64,000 nucleotides of DNA, taken from positions 526,536 through 590,535 of the forward strand of contig NW_019774269.1 of NCBI RefSeq assembly GCF_001039355.2, in the 5' to 3' direction. The translations under genes and the position numbers were made by a program. Shown piece by piece: positions 35,525-46,296 of the stretch. Position 1 is the stretch's first letter. Every line of letters begins with the position of its first letter. The stretch is from Lingula anatina. Taxonomy: Eukaryota > Brachiopoda > Lingulata > Lingulida > Lingulidae. The notes under the pieces are model-generated. The model did not search any database and was not told the origin of the DNA. It saw nothing but the letters and a program-made list of their open reading frames with translations.

Positions 35525-36187
35525 TTCATTTTCTGGAATGTTGGAAAAGGGTTTAGTCGCAAGATACTTAATATTGATTTTTTAGAAATTATAAATAGGC
35601 ATGATATGATTTTTCTAACTGAATATTGGTTGAGCAATGATATGCCAATTGTATTGGCGAGATACGATTGCTATTTGTATCGAAGAAAGAATCTACGTGG
35701 TGGTGGAATACCCATCCTCTGCAAAACTAAAATTAGAAAATATGTAGATATAGTAAGTGATATTTATGATAGTATTATATGGATAAGAATAGATTCTATA
35801 CGCAATATAGTTATTCCTTCGAAACCAATTTTATAGCAGCATGGTACTTTCCGCCAGAAAATAGTTATTTTATAAAACAAATGATGTTGATGTATTTCAA
35901 GCTTTAGAAGAGTCATATAGCATATATATTACGGAGGGAGAAGTGTTTATAACGTGTGACCTGAATGCACGGACTAGAAATGTTGATGGTTTTATAAATA
36001 ACGACTGTTTAGATAAAACGACCCGGGACACTTTAATGCCTGTAAAGACTTATACGATGGATAACATGTTAAGTGAGAGAAAAAATGCAGACAATGTGGT
36101 TAACCTATTTGGGCGTAAATTACTCTCCTTCTGTAAGACCGTGGGTATAATGAATATTTTTCACGGTACAGCGTATAGTGAAAAATG
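35525..36187 (+). pseudogene. LINE ORF2 endonuclease, N-terminal half
   Basis: LSFIFWNVGKGFSRKIL, DMIFLTEYWLS, GGGIPI and DSIIWIRID match the start of APE-type LINE endonucleases. EVFITCDLNARTRN at about 35940 is the GDLN motif. Several frameshifts are present. Confidence 0.75.
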
Positions 36188-36286
36188 ATTGTCTTTGCGT
36201 TACGTCACAAGCATGTGACAGTGCTGAGTAGTAGTCACAGGTGTGACTATTAGGTGTACTTTGTAGTAGCACGTATAGGAAAAACC

Positions 36287-36397
36287 CTGGACTAACTTTG
36301 AATGCAAGAATGGGGTCGTTGACCATTGGTAAGTACGGGAAATTGCCGTTTACGCCAGGAAAATCTAATTTTTGGCCAAAACGAAGAGTTATTATGA
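36287..36397. repeat. dispersed repeat shared with subtilase introns
   Basis: GACCATTGGTAAGTACGGGA, CCAGGAAAATCTA and TTTTGGCCAAAACGAA recur in diverged form at 60022-60127 and 63583-63690 (CATTGGTAAGTATGGGGAAA, CCTGGAAAATCAG, TTTTGGCCAACACGAA). Confidence 0.7.
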
Positions 36398-36621
36398 CTT
36401 TAATTTAAGCGTTTTGCCTAAAGAAAACATCATTTTAGCGGGAAATATTGCAAGGGCATTTTCAGCCAAAGGTATCTTAATTTTGGCATGATAGCGTTCA
36501 AGTTTTCCTTTCAAGCTTATTGAAAATTCTTCTCATGAATGTTTTTCCATATTTTTTACCAGGCTTAGAATGGAAGAGAAATATCAAGCAGGCTATGACA
36601 AACAGAGGAATCGAGATGAAC

Positions 36622-36893
36622 TGAGAGACTTCAAACCTCGTCGAGAAAATGCCCAGTTACATCATGAGTGACTCTACCAACAACTGTTATTTCATTCATT
36701 TTAATAAGTGGTCACGATTTACCAAAAGTATAGGTATTCGAGATTTACCAGATGAACTAAGTTATATTGCATTATACATTACTCATTTAATAGATACAAA
36801 ATCCTCTTCACATGTTGTGAATCATTCAATTTACGCCATCAAGTACCGTGTAGCTATTAAAAAACACGACTACTGGTACGCGTTTAATCGATA
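36622..36893 (+). pseudogene. tyrosine-recombinase N-terminal (core-binding) fragment
   Basis: The frame reads LVEKMPSYIMSDSTNN, FNKWSRFTKSIGIRDLP, YIALYITHLIDTKSS and VNHSIYAIKYR. This matches the SAM-like core-binding domain of eukaryotic tyrosine recombinases (Crypton, DIRS or Ngaro types): ST..Y...F.KW, ALYL.HL.D and IYAIKW. The catalytic R..H..R..Y part is absent and the frame closes at 36893, so it is a fragment. Confidence 0.6.
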
Positions 36894-36977
36894 ACTAATT
36901 TAATACTCGTCAGATTACCACCCGCCCCCTTCCTTATGAATAGGTATTACTTTATTAATACAATGCAACCGACGTGT

Positions 36978-37134
36978 AGCCGCATGTTAGAAGACAATGT
37001 GTGACTAAGCACAGCAGTATGAGGCCGCTACCCCTTCCCAGCAAGGAGTCAACTAAGCCGCAAGTTAGAAGACAATGCGTGATTACTAACAGCAGTAGGA
37101 GGCCGCTACCGCTCCCCAGCAAGGAGTCAACACA
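36978..37134. repeat. two tandem 78-bp units
   Basis: AGCCGCATGTTAGAAGACAA...GCAAGGAGTCAAC is followed directly by AGCCGCAAGTTAGAAGACAA...GCAAGGAGTCAAC. Starts are 78 bases apart (36978 and 37056) with a handful of substitutions. Confidence 0.85.
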
Positions 37135-37532
37135 GCAGTGCGTAACCCGGGCTTAATTAGGGGTTATTAGTTGGCNTTTAATTTTAATTTTAATTAAAAT
37201 TGATATTACCGAAATTAGTAAATGTCGTTTGCGTCATGTATCAATATTTATGCGCATAATAGTACCTACGTTATAAACATTCAGCAAAGATCTTTGGAAG
37301 GCCGCTCTTTCGTCGTTTATATCAAATGAAAACTATCTGATACCCATCGTATCAATCATTATACCATGATAAGCGATTAGCATACTAATTTATGTCCCCA
37401 GTCATAATAACTTTAACAATTACAACAAACCTCCCTACTCTGCTTTTCGTTGCAAAAACAATTAGCCACAACTGTTTTAATATTAAAAGATATCAATAAT
37501 AATGACAATTTCAAAATTTCAAAAGTACCTTT

Positions 37533-37602
37533 GGGGTTCGAACTCCCGTCGGGCAGGTTACAACGTTTGCAACGACGTTAACCGTTATTCCACCAATTCT
37601 AT
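37533..37602 (-). repeat. tRNA-like promoter sequence (decayed SINE or tRNA pseudogene)
   Basis: On the minus strand TGGAATAACGGTTAACGTC resembles an A box and GAGTTCGAACCCC a B box, at tRNA-like spacing. Stem pairing is poor, so a functional tRNA is unlikely; a tRNA-derived SINE head or pseudogene is more likely. Confidence 0.45.
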
Positions 37603-38594
37603 TATACTTTCACACTGATATCGAGAGATCTGTATTGCCGGGCATGCCGAAGCTTTGCGGAAATTGCCGAAGGCTAGGAAAATTCTTCAAAATATATTTT
37701 TATTACTTTTAATCAAATCCAGACTCTCACTGCTCTGAGGTATGGCTTAAACCTTTCAGTTGTCATCAGACTTTGTAATTTGGGAGAAAAAAGTGAAACA
37801 GGAACTTCTGGTGATGAATAATATATTATAGTGCTGCAAGGTCTTGTTTTCTATCCCTGATGTACGAGTAGCTTTTTCTACAGTTTCTATAATTCTCTTA
37901 ACGTATGAAAATATGGAGGTTTTCTGATACAATAAGACTTTGATAAAATCAAAACCAATAATACTTTTCAAGTCGCGAGTCGGGATAAATATCGGCAAGG
38001 TGGAGATATGTCCCGCCGGCGCTTCCGCAACAGCAAGACTGAAGGACGCAAGTTACAAAGCAAAACATGTTTAGTCAAGTTAAAGACTTAATTACCGGCC
38101 TAACAGCGGCGATAGTGACTCCAGCTGTGAGCGACTTGCGCTGTCTATCGTAATCCCCCTATCATTAACACTGTCGGGGGCACACGCACGTTCGCACGTG
38201 CGTGTGCTATTAAAGGGGACTAAATAGTTACACGGTAGGTACATGCTGTCAATAACATTTCCGATTCCACCAATAACGGTTATATCAAGTCTCTTCAAGA
38301 TTCAGCGAATAGATTATTAAAAGAGACATCAAGAGATATGGGAGATGAAGATCGGACTCTAATGAAGATATGCCCATACAAGACGAGTGGTATAATAGAT
38401 TATCTGTATCAAAGAGCCTCGTTTTGTAATTATGTGTACATTTGTTCAGCATTTTTCTTCTAATGGTAAATTTGGAGGCAGCAACCCTTTTTACTTTTTA
38501 CGCTCCCTAACTTTGGTGTTTTCTATCGGCCGGGCTAGTCGGCAAATTAGTATTTGCCTTTGTTTGTGTATGCTATATAGAATAGTAAAGACGA

Positions 38595-38840
38595 ATGGTC
38601 AATGTCGGGCATAGAGATGACGTAACCGGGAGTTTTACCTTTTGTAACTCAAACGGGCTAAGCACAATAGACCATTTGCTAGCTGAATCTAAATCATTCA
38701 CTAATATTGTGAAGTTTTCATCAGGCACATTCAACACTTTTTCAGACCATGCACCAATCACGTTTGTCCTGCTTTGTGGGCCTTTAAAACAAAATGCGCT
38801 TTTAGATCATGATGAACGTAAGACAGGCATGGAACTTTAA
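38595..38840 (+). pseudogene. LINE ORF2 endonuclease, C-terminal half
   Basis: GHRDDVTGSFTFCNSNGLST, IDHLLAESKSF and FSDHAPITF match the C-terminal end of an APE endonuclease, including the catalytic SDH motif. It continues directly what is cut off at 36187. Confidence 0.8.
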
Positions 38841-39940
38841 ACTAGTGTTTCGGTTAGATGGATAGAAAAAAATGCCAAGTCGATAAATGATGCATTAGCG
38901 TATCGAATAGACAGTTTTTGTACTACAATGGATGCTAAGATAAATGACCCCGTAGAACTAAACAATCGGGTAGATGAATTTAGTAGCATGTTAAGAGGTT
39001 CTGTGTTGCCTTTTTGCAAAGTAAACAAATTAGATAATCATACCTCCAAAAAGCAGTATGAGGAGAAATATTTACAGACTGCCACTAGAAAATTGGATAA
39101 ACCATGGTTTGATGAAAATTGTAACGAAAAGCTTAAAGACTAGAAGACCGCTCTACACGAATTCAATATGGAAAAAAACACTAGATAAGCATAAAATCTT
39201 GTTAGACAAAAAATCAAGTTAAAAGGATATTTGCAAACAGCTAAAAAAATATAGTCGCTTTGAAGGTGATATGTTAGAATATACCAGAAAACACAACCCG
39301 CATTTTTTTATAAGCAGTTCTCTCGCAAAAAAGAGTGTAAACGTTAATTCGGAGCTTACTATTTATACACTCTATGATTATTTTAAGAACACGACGAATG
39401 GTGGAATAGATTGTGACATATGTGAAGTAGACCCCAATGTAGGCGTTTACACCGAGACAGTGTTTAATGAATTAGATAAGTACAACCGACGCACAATTTG
39501 GATTTAAAGCGGGGCATATTACCGTAGATGCTATCTTTGTGCTACAGCACGTGATAAATCGTACTTTAAGGAGTAAGAAGCGACTATATTGTGCATTTGT
39601 GCATTATAAATCCGCTTTCGATTCCATGGATAGGCCAAGTTTATGGAAGAAATTAAATAAACTCGGTTTCCAAGGTAAATTGCTCCGAATTGTAAAAAAT
39701 CTTTACAGCAATGTAAAGGCTTGTGTTAAGTTAAAGGTCAGCCATCTGGATACTTCCAAATATACACCGGTCTATTACAAGGAGAGGTAATGTCCCCGCT
39801 ACTTTATTCTTTGTATGTTAATGATTTTGAAATTTTTTGCTTATCGGAAAAAATTGTGACAGTATAGAAATATGGGACATAAATCTTTTTTACTCATGTA
39901 TGCTGATGATACGGTACTTTTATCGGGGTAATGAAATGTT
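38841..39940 (+). pseudogene. LINE ORF2 reverse transcriptase relic
   Basis: PWFDENCNEKLKD and the following linker are typical upstream text. QFGFKAGHITVDAIFVLQHV, LYCAFVHYKSAFDSMDR and FLLMYADDTVLLSG are RT core motifs; the YADD active-site box is at about 39897-39908. About 100 residues before QFGF are deleted, and everything after the YADD motif is lost. Confidence 0.85.
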
Positions 39941-39959
39941 CGCACGACCAGCGGCACTA

Positions 39960-40092
39960 ATCCATAGCAATGTCGAACGTCTGTCCTTTGGAAATACAAA
40001 AAAAAACTACAAACATTGTCTTTTCTACCTCTTCGGTGGCTGCAGTTATACACACAGCAGTTGTCATGACCACCCATGACCGATAAATGCAA
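39960..40092 (-). pseudogene. possible THAP-like zinc-finger start
   Basis: The minus frame reads GGHDNCCVYNCSHRRGRKDN and then a short Phe-rich stretch, resembling the first C-x4-C half of a THAP domain. The CxxH half is not found. It abuts the truncated LINE end. Weak call. Confidence 0.25.
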
Positions 40093-40678
40093 AGAGCGGG
40101 AGATCTACTTTACATCGTGACAGCCGTCCATGAAGGCCCCTTCTACTCTTGCCCCCTGAGAAACGGTCCCGCACAAAATGGCGCGAGCTGGGCATGCTCA
40201 CGATTTCGTGGAAAACACTCTATTTCAATGTGGCACAACGCGCGCTACCTTGATAATAAGTTGTTCAGGCTCCCGTGGAGCTATTAAAACAGCTTATCTG
40301 AGACAATGGGCGAATGTTTACCTGAAAGCATATAGCTTCAAAGGAAGATGCCGCGTTTCACGTCCTTCTCTCATTATGTCCATGGCATAAATGAAGCAAC
40401 AGATCTGGGTCACGTGGTACTGCGACGACAATGAGGATAAAGGTCTATGAGACTTTAACCGAGCTGCATGGTGCATACAGACAAAATAGTTTAGGAAAGT
40501 TGTGTTTAACGGAGTTGAGCAATTTCCGTTATGCCTCAGTGAGTTGCCGTGGGATTCACCAAAATTGCAGCACTCCTTGACAATCTTTCTTTGTCTGTGA
40601 CGGTCTTCCGTGACTTACTTATTAACTTTGGTGACCATAGTTGCGATGCTCGAGATCTCAGTCACCTCAAGTGTTTTA
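40093..40678. other. spacer between LINE remnant and TIR element
   Basis: More GC-rich than its surroundings. No gene, element ends or RNA recognised. Confidence 0.35.
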
Positions 40679-41593
40679 AGCCTCGGTCACAACCGGCCGT
40701 ACGGGCTCTTGCGGGCTGTTTGCGTCCAAATTTTGCGCAGAATCTCACGTCCCACGCGAGTCCTTCTTACGAAATTTGGAGTTCGCAGACAACCCGTAAG
40801 CACGTGCGGAGGATGTTGGACATGTCCAAAAGATTCTACGAATAGCCTGCGAACAGCGAGGCCGCAAGCGCAACTTGTTCTCCTCGCACGGAGTTAGCAA
40901 AAGAGACGCGCGTTGTGCAAGACGCGCGTCCCAAGCAATTAAGGAGCAAGTGCCCTTTTTGTGTTGAGTAAGGCGCACGCCCTCACAACTAACGAACAAA
41001 GTCGAGAGCACACCGGGAATGCGTCGCACGTGCGTCTCCCCCACGCCTAGTGTATAAAAGGCGTGCCCACGAAGCACGCTCGTGTCTTTACAATGAACAT
41101 TGACTGTGTTACGTGTACAACCATTTTCAAAATTTTCAAATTTTTGCTCAATTTAGTTTCTAATATGCCTCCAAAAGGCAAGAGAAAAAAGCTTACATAG
41201 TAGAAAAAAGGGAGGAGGGAGAAGAAAGAAGAAGAGAACAGGAAGCAAAAACTGATGTACGCCGTCAGTACGTCAACACAAATGTGTGAGGCAATTGTGA
41301 AGCAAAACTGACGCAAAAGGGCACTACTTTCGCCGTGCGTTGCAGTCCCTTCGTAAGTGGTGAGTGTGTGCCACGTACACAGGAAGCAAGACAAACTCAA
41401 GAAATGAGTACAATTTCCACGGCCATCGCTCCTTGCAATTAGCGTCCCTGTTTGAAAGGACATCACATGTGGCCCTTGCGACTCGCAAGTCAGACTTTCC
41501 TCTACCTCTACGACCTCCACGGCCTCCGCAACACCCCAAAATCGCAGAGGACGTACGATCCTGAAATTCGTGCGTCCGGTTGTGACCGAGGCT
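40679..41593. mobile_element. 915-bp TIR DNA transposon, non-autonomous, TTA duplication
   Basis: The left end AGCCTCGGTCACAACCGG is mirrored perfectly at the right (CCGGTTGTGACCGAGGCT), and TTA flanks both sides (40676-40678 and 41594-41596). Internal sequence is GC-richer than its surroundings. It carries a TATAAAAG box and a short start-codon frame (MPPKGKRKK) closed by an early stop. No complete transposase is present. The 3-bp TTA duplication points to a PIF/Harbinger-like superfamily. Confidence 0.8.
41053..41060 (+). promoter_or_regulatory. TATA box inside the TIR element
   Basis: TATAAAAG lies 33 bases before an ATG at 41093 and 103 bases before the ATG of the short MPPKGKRKK frame at 41166. 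Position and sequence fit the promoter left over from an autonomous ancestor. Confidence 0.4.
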
Positions 41594-41596
41594 TTA

Positions 41597-43269
41597 GATC
41601 ATATCAAAAGCTGATAGTCTTTTAGATAAACTGTCATCTGTTGGCAAGCTTACTAATTGCTGATGCATTTTAAATGCATTGTAGTTGACCAAGAGCTCGT
41701 TAACAATAAAACCTGTTAATTATGCACCGCTGCAATTCCCAAGCCAGGTAATAACAGGTATCAAACTCGTCTTGGTGGGCTTTCATATTTTTAAATATAT
41801 CTCATTTATTTCATGGGGTTATTTTATTGGTATTTGTAAATGACGTTAAATATCAATATTTAAACAATTAAGTTCAAACACGGTTGCGAACATTAATATA
41901 AGAAATTGCTCTCAGGGTATCTTGAAGCGTATGCCCAGGTATTACTTCCGTGGAAGAAAACGTGTTGAGGAAAAACAGGAAAAAGAGCGGTATATTAAAG
42001 AAAAATGGGAACTGCTGTAATAAAATGGTTCGTAATCCTAATTCGTTTATGCTTTGAGGATTTGTTTCTGAAGGATATTTCATCTAAAATATTAAATAAT
42101 TTAAACGATTTATCATTTTATAACTTGAAAAACTTTCTGTATATATGTAAGCTTTGTCAGACCCAAAAACATGTAGCAGATCAAGGTAAAAGAGCATTGT
42201 TTGCTACTAGTAGCATGGAAAAATGAATAATTTAATGTTTTTACTAAATGTGCAGTTTTACGTACGTTCGTATATTTTAAATTATGCATGGAGATTTAAC
42301 CTGGTAAGGGATATAAGAAAGCCACAAACGGTGTAAAAAAGAGCACTACTGATAACTTAGTTCATTGTATATAACTTAAATTAGTATATTATGAAAAGCG
42401 GGAGATATCCAATTCTTTCAAGTATGAAGTAACAATTTTTTAATATTGATTTAAATCCCCTCTTCGAAAAAATGTATTATTACCCCGTGCTATAAAGATC
42501 TACTCAAGAAAAAAAATTGCTTGGGTAAAATTGTGTACGGAATGAACTGGAGACACTTGGCTTGTAATTAAGCTTTCACGAAAGGATGTCAGATAACTTT
42601 CTACTGTCCTTGAAAGAGTAAAGATTGAAAGATAATTTTAGACAAACTTTGACGGGAAAATATCCACACAGGGTAAAGGGATATTGCGCCAACATCAATT
42701 TTACACTGAAATTCTATTTAAATAAGCTAAGGAACTAATTGCCAAATTTAGAGGGGCGTAACCAGACCTGCAAAAATTGTACGCACGGATTTGAAAGAAT
42801 TACAAGCACGTACAGCAAAATGTAGACCAACGCAAAACATGAAGGACAGCGTAATCACAGCAAATGTACCTCATATAGTAGCTTAATTTCCATTAATCAT
42901 AAAATCATCATTTAAGTCAAAAATATTTTTGCGATTTAATAAATATTCTAATTTACCCACAACAGTATATTTATTTAAAAGGAGGCTAGGTGAAATATAG
43001 TTTTATTATTTGTTTGTGAAAATTGTTCATGTCACCCTGTTAGTTTGGAGGTCTAAGCTGGGTCAAGTCCGTGTTAAAATTCCTATGAAGCTGTGCAGGA
43101 AAACTCTTCCTTTGTTTCTCTAGCTCTTCAATAAACCTGGTGTTCAGATTTTATCTAGTGCCCCCAGGTCTGCGGGAGCTTCTCTTTGAAACTAACGCAC
43201 AGGTAGATTTTTACCTGAGATAAATATCGCCAGCGAGAGTGCGTTCGATACCAGCAATTAGACAAAGGC
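41597..43269. other. AT-rich spacer
   Basis: No gene or element ends recognised. A plus-strand frame at 42005-42226 has no recognisable motif. Confidence 0.4.
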
Positions 43270-43271
43270 TA

Positions 43272-43517
43272 CCCAGCGGGCAACATATGTTGTTCTAACA
43301 ATAAAACAACGTTGAACCATAACGTTGATAAGACGTTGGATAAACATTGGATTTGAAAGTTGACCCAACCTCAGATAACAACGTTGTATCAACGTCAGAT
43401 GACAACATTGTATCAACCCCAGTTGTTAGACAACATTCTTGCATGAAAAGACATTGAAATGACCTGAGGGTAGGGTATAAAAGTATGGTCTTTAAGTTAT
43501 AATTTCCAAGGTTTAGA

Positions 43518-43563
<46 letters not shown>

Positions 43564-44030
43564 CACAGTCACTTCAACCTGTCTAGGTGACCAAGAACTG
43601 TTAACCTTATTAATTCACTCCATCACATTTACAGCAACTTATTCATCCTAGTGTTAGCTGACCTTGCAAGGAAGTCAGTGTATTGGAATATATTTCTGAA
43701 TAACAAGTTAAGAAAATTCACTAATTCACTAAAGACACAAAACAACTGTCACTTTTACTTTTAACACTTTTTTTGATTATTTTGATAAAGTTAGTTACAG
43801 TATTGATAAACAAAGTATCACGTTTTCAACAATTAATATTTTAAATTACAAACTATGTCCGCAAGGTTGTGTCAATGACCAAAATACAACGTTGAGTCAA
43901 CGTCACATTATGACGGTGTTTCGACGTGGCTGGATCAACGTTGATTTTACGTTGAATTTAGGTAGATCAACGGCAATTCAATGTATCAACCTGTTTTCAA
44001 CGTTGATCCAACACAACTATGCCTGCTGGG
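43272..44030. mobile_element. 759-bp TIR element with CAACGTTGA sub-repeats
   Basis: Ends are CCCAGCGGGCA and its inverse (TGCCTGCTGGG), flanked by TA on both sides. The palindromic word CAACGTTG and its half AACGTTGA recur through both arms (for example about 43310, 43380, 43892, 43938 and 43998), a typical sub-terminal repeat pattern of transposase binding sites. A (TA)n tract occupies the centre. No coding frame. Confidence 0.75.
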
Positions 44031-44599
44031 TACAGGAGAATTGAATGCCATTTAACCCTCTAATTAAGAGGTACAGGAAGTTCCAGTTAGATGGATGATT
44101 AAGATAGGACTTGTAAATGTAACATGCATTGTTTAGCTCAGTTTAATAAAAGTATGTAAGACGGGGTGTCAGCGGTTTAATAAAATAAATTGAATTTCAC
44201 AAATAACATGGACCTCATATGTAATAATCAACAGTACTCTTAACTCATTCAAATGCAGTGTTTTATACAACTTGGGATAACTATAATTAAATGCTTGTTA
44301 AAGAATTGAATAGACAGGAAATGGTTTAACACAGCTTCACGAGGATTTAGACCCCTCGGGTAAGAGATTTGAATGAGTAAAAACTTTTATCAGATGCCAG
44401 AAAAGTCATCTTACAGATAGACAATGCAGCTCAGTTTGACAGCTAAGCACGCTCTCTTCTCCGGTGGCGCGATTGTCGTCATCGGAACACGTGACCACGT
44501 ATAGCTCATTTTCTCCCAGGCCGAGCAAATAGGACGTTTTTTACAGCAAAAAATTTACAAAATGAGCTTTTAATTTGTGCATTTGGATAAAGATATCGT

Positions 44600-44784
44600 T
44601 AGTTGGGCATGTTTTCTGAAGAATTTGTTCCGTTCAGGCCATTCTGACGGTGTCCGTTGTCCTTTGAGTGCCAAGCGGGCAGACAGCAGGTACCGTTTAT
44701 GAAGGACTAGTATGTTCCGGGACCGGGTTGAACCCACGTCTTCCCGCTCCGGAGGCGGACATTCTTACCACACGGACATCCGGT
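44600..44784 (-). repeat. tRNA-derived SINE
   Basis: On the minus strand GTCCGTGTGGTAAGAATG carries an A-box-like sequence and GTGGGTTCAACCC a B box, with tRNA-like spacing. The body continues with GGTACCTGCTGTCTGCCCGC, similar in style to invertebrate SINE central domains (memory only). A poly(A) or simple tail is not obvious, so the 3' border is approximate. Confidence 0.55.
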
Positions 44785-45623
44785 CTTTTTTACTAAATGT
44801 CACTTGACAAAATGTGAATTTTAGTAGAAAAATACTGAGCGTGACACGTAAAATAAGTTTCTTATTGTGACAGCCCCTCCAAATGCGCAAAAGTATCCAA
44901 ATATAATATAAATTAATAATTATTAAACTTTGGTTTTTATAATAGTCCTGTCCCATTGTTTCATTTTAACCAAAGGGCCCTGAGCTACCAATATTAAGTA
45001 TAATGCATCGGAATCTTTGATAAATTTTGGATATTTCTCTAACTTGCACTTGGGTCAGCCGTTTACGAATTAATTAGAATGTATAAGGGAATATCTCAGT
45101 GGTAAACTTGACAAAGGCATCACGAAGCACCATTTTTTCAAGCTTTTTTCGTTGCATGTTCTGAAAAGCGTTTATAATTAAATAATCTTATGCTAGAGAG
45201 AGTGTGCAAGGTGTTCCCCTTGCAATTGTAAACCTAAGATAAGTTTACCTACGAGACCTATTTTGGACTATCTTGCTTTCAAAGTTCTAACATGGTTTCC
45301 GTACCTAATTGTCAATGCCTCAAACATGCAGAGATACAACTAGGTACGGACACTACCGGTACATGGAGAATACAAAAAGTGTAAAGCTGCTCTCCTGAAC
45401 AAAAAATTACATGTTACTTATTATGCGCACCTTCTTATTTCATCTGTGTCACTACATATGTACACCAATAATTCTAATTGGAAATTACAATCATGGCATT
45501 ATGTGGCAGGGGTATGGACAGTGCAATGATATTGGACAATTGACATAACCCTGGTTTTCTTATTAAAGATATCCGTGCCTCTTGAACCTAAGGATTATTT
45601 TCATGAGATATGTATTGACAAGA

Positions 45624-45714
<91 letters not shown>

Positions 45715-46140
45715 TGATTATATAAATATATATATATATATGTATATGTACATGTGTGTTAAATTATATCTTACCACTCATGTCGACACGCCTTGGCTCT
45801 CAGCAGTACGGTTTCTTTAATTCTTTTCACAATTTTTGACAAACCATAACTAACCATAGTCATTTTTTATTCACATTTTATATCATTNTAGGCCTACAGG
45901 TGAGGGTTAGTCGGATTTTTGGGGTTAGTAGGCCTATATGGGACGAATGTCACATATACAAAGTGATGGGGAGCGAACTACTCTTCCTAGCGGAATATCA
46001 TTCCTGACACCGGCGCCGCAATTTTCAGCGATGCAAGTCACGTTTCCTGTAGATAGCCTTCTTGTGGTCTGTAAATCATACCGCCTGCTGAGATGGGTTG
46101 CACCAAACTGTAACGACCCAACTATACTGGGAACACGACC
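44785..46140. other. spacer with a long (TA)n tract
   Basis: No gene seen. (TA)n fills 45627-45711. A MITE fragment lies at 45938-46010 and a single N at 45888. Confidence 0.5.
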
Positions 46141-46247
46141 GAATTTTCAGAGGACTCTCCTCTACCTAACATACACCCATCAATTGGTAAATGCATATTA
46201 GGCTTTGTTAAGCATAGAACAAATAGGTTCTACATCTGAAACTCGGG

Positions 46248-46296
<49 letters not shown>

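Larger units (their letters stand above)
36188..38590. mobile_element. 2.4-kb insertion inside the LINE endonuclease
   Basis: Sequence with no LINE similarity separates two adjacent endonuclease halves. It contains a tyrosine-recombinase fragment (36622-36893), two 78-bp tandem units (36978-37134), a single N (37176) and a tRNA-like stretch (37533-37602). Its first 200 bases share a block with the intron-4 sequence of subtilase copies B and C. Exact borders are uncertain by tens of bases. Confidence 0.6.
34361..39940 (+). mobile_element. decayed two-ORF LINE (CR1/L2-like), interrupted and 3'-truncated
   Basis: Order on the plus strand: ORF1 relic (34370-35388), AP-endonuclease N-half (35525-36187), foreign insert (about 36188-38590), endonuclease C-half with SDHAPI (38595-38840), RT N-terminal region (38840-39507), and the RT core with QFGF, AFDSMDR and YADDT (39480-39935). 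Frameshifts, stops, an internal deletion at about 39480 and loss of everything after YADDT show that it is dead. Confidence 0.85.

Noticed and set aside
37533-37602. functional tRNA gene
   Set aside because: A and B box words are present, but acceptor and anticodon stems do not pair well; treated as a SINE head or pseudogene.
41047-41520. 157-codon minus-strand frame in the TIR element
   Set aside because: Phe/Leu/Ser-rich reverse of a purine-rich tract; no motif, and the element's own promoter points the other way.
42005-42226. 73-codon plus frame as a possible continuation of the LINE
   Set aside because: No RT thumb or C-terminal motif, and 2 kb of unrelated DNA separates it from the truncated LINE.
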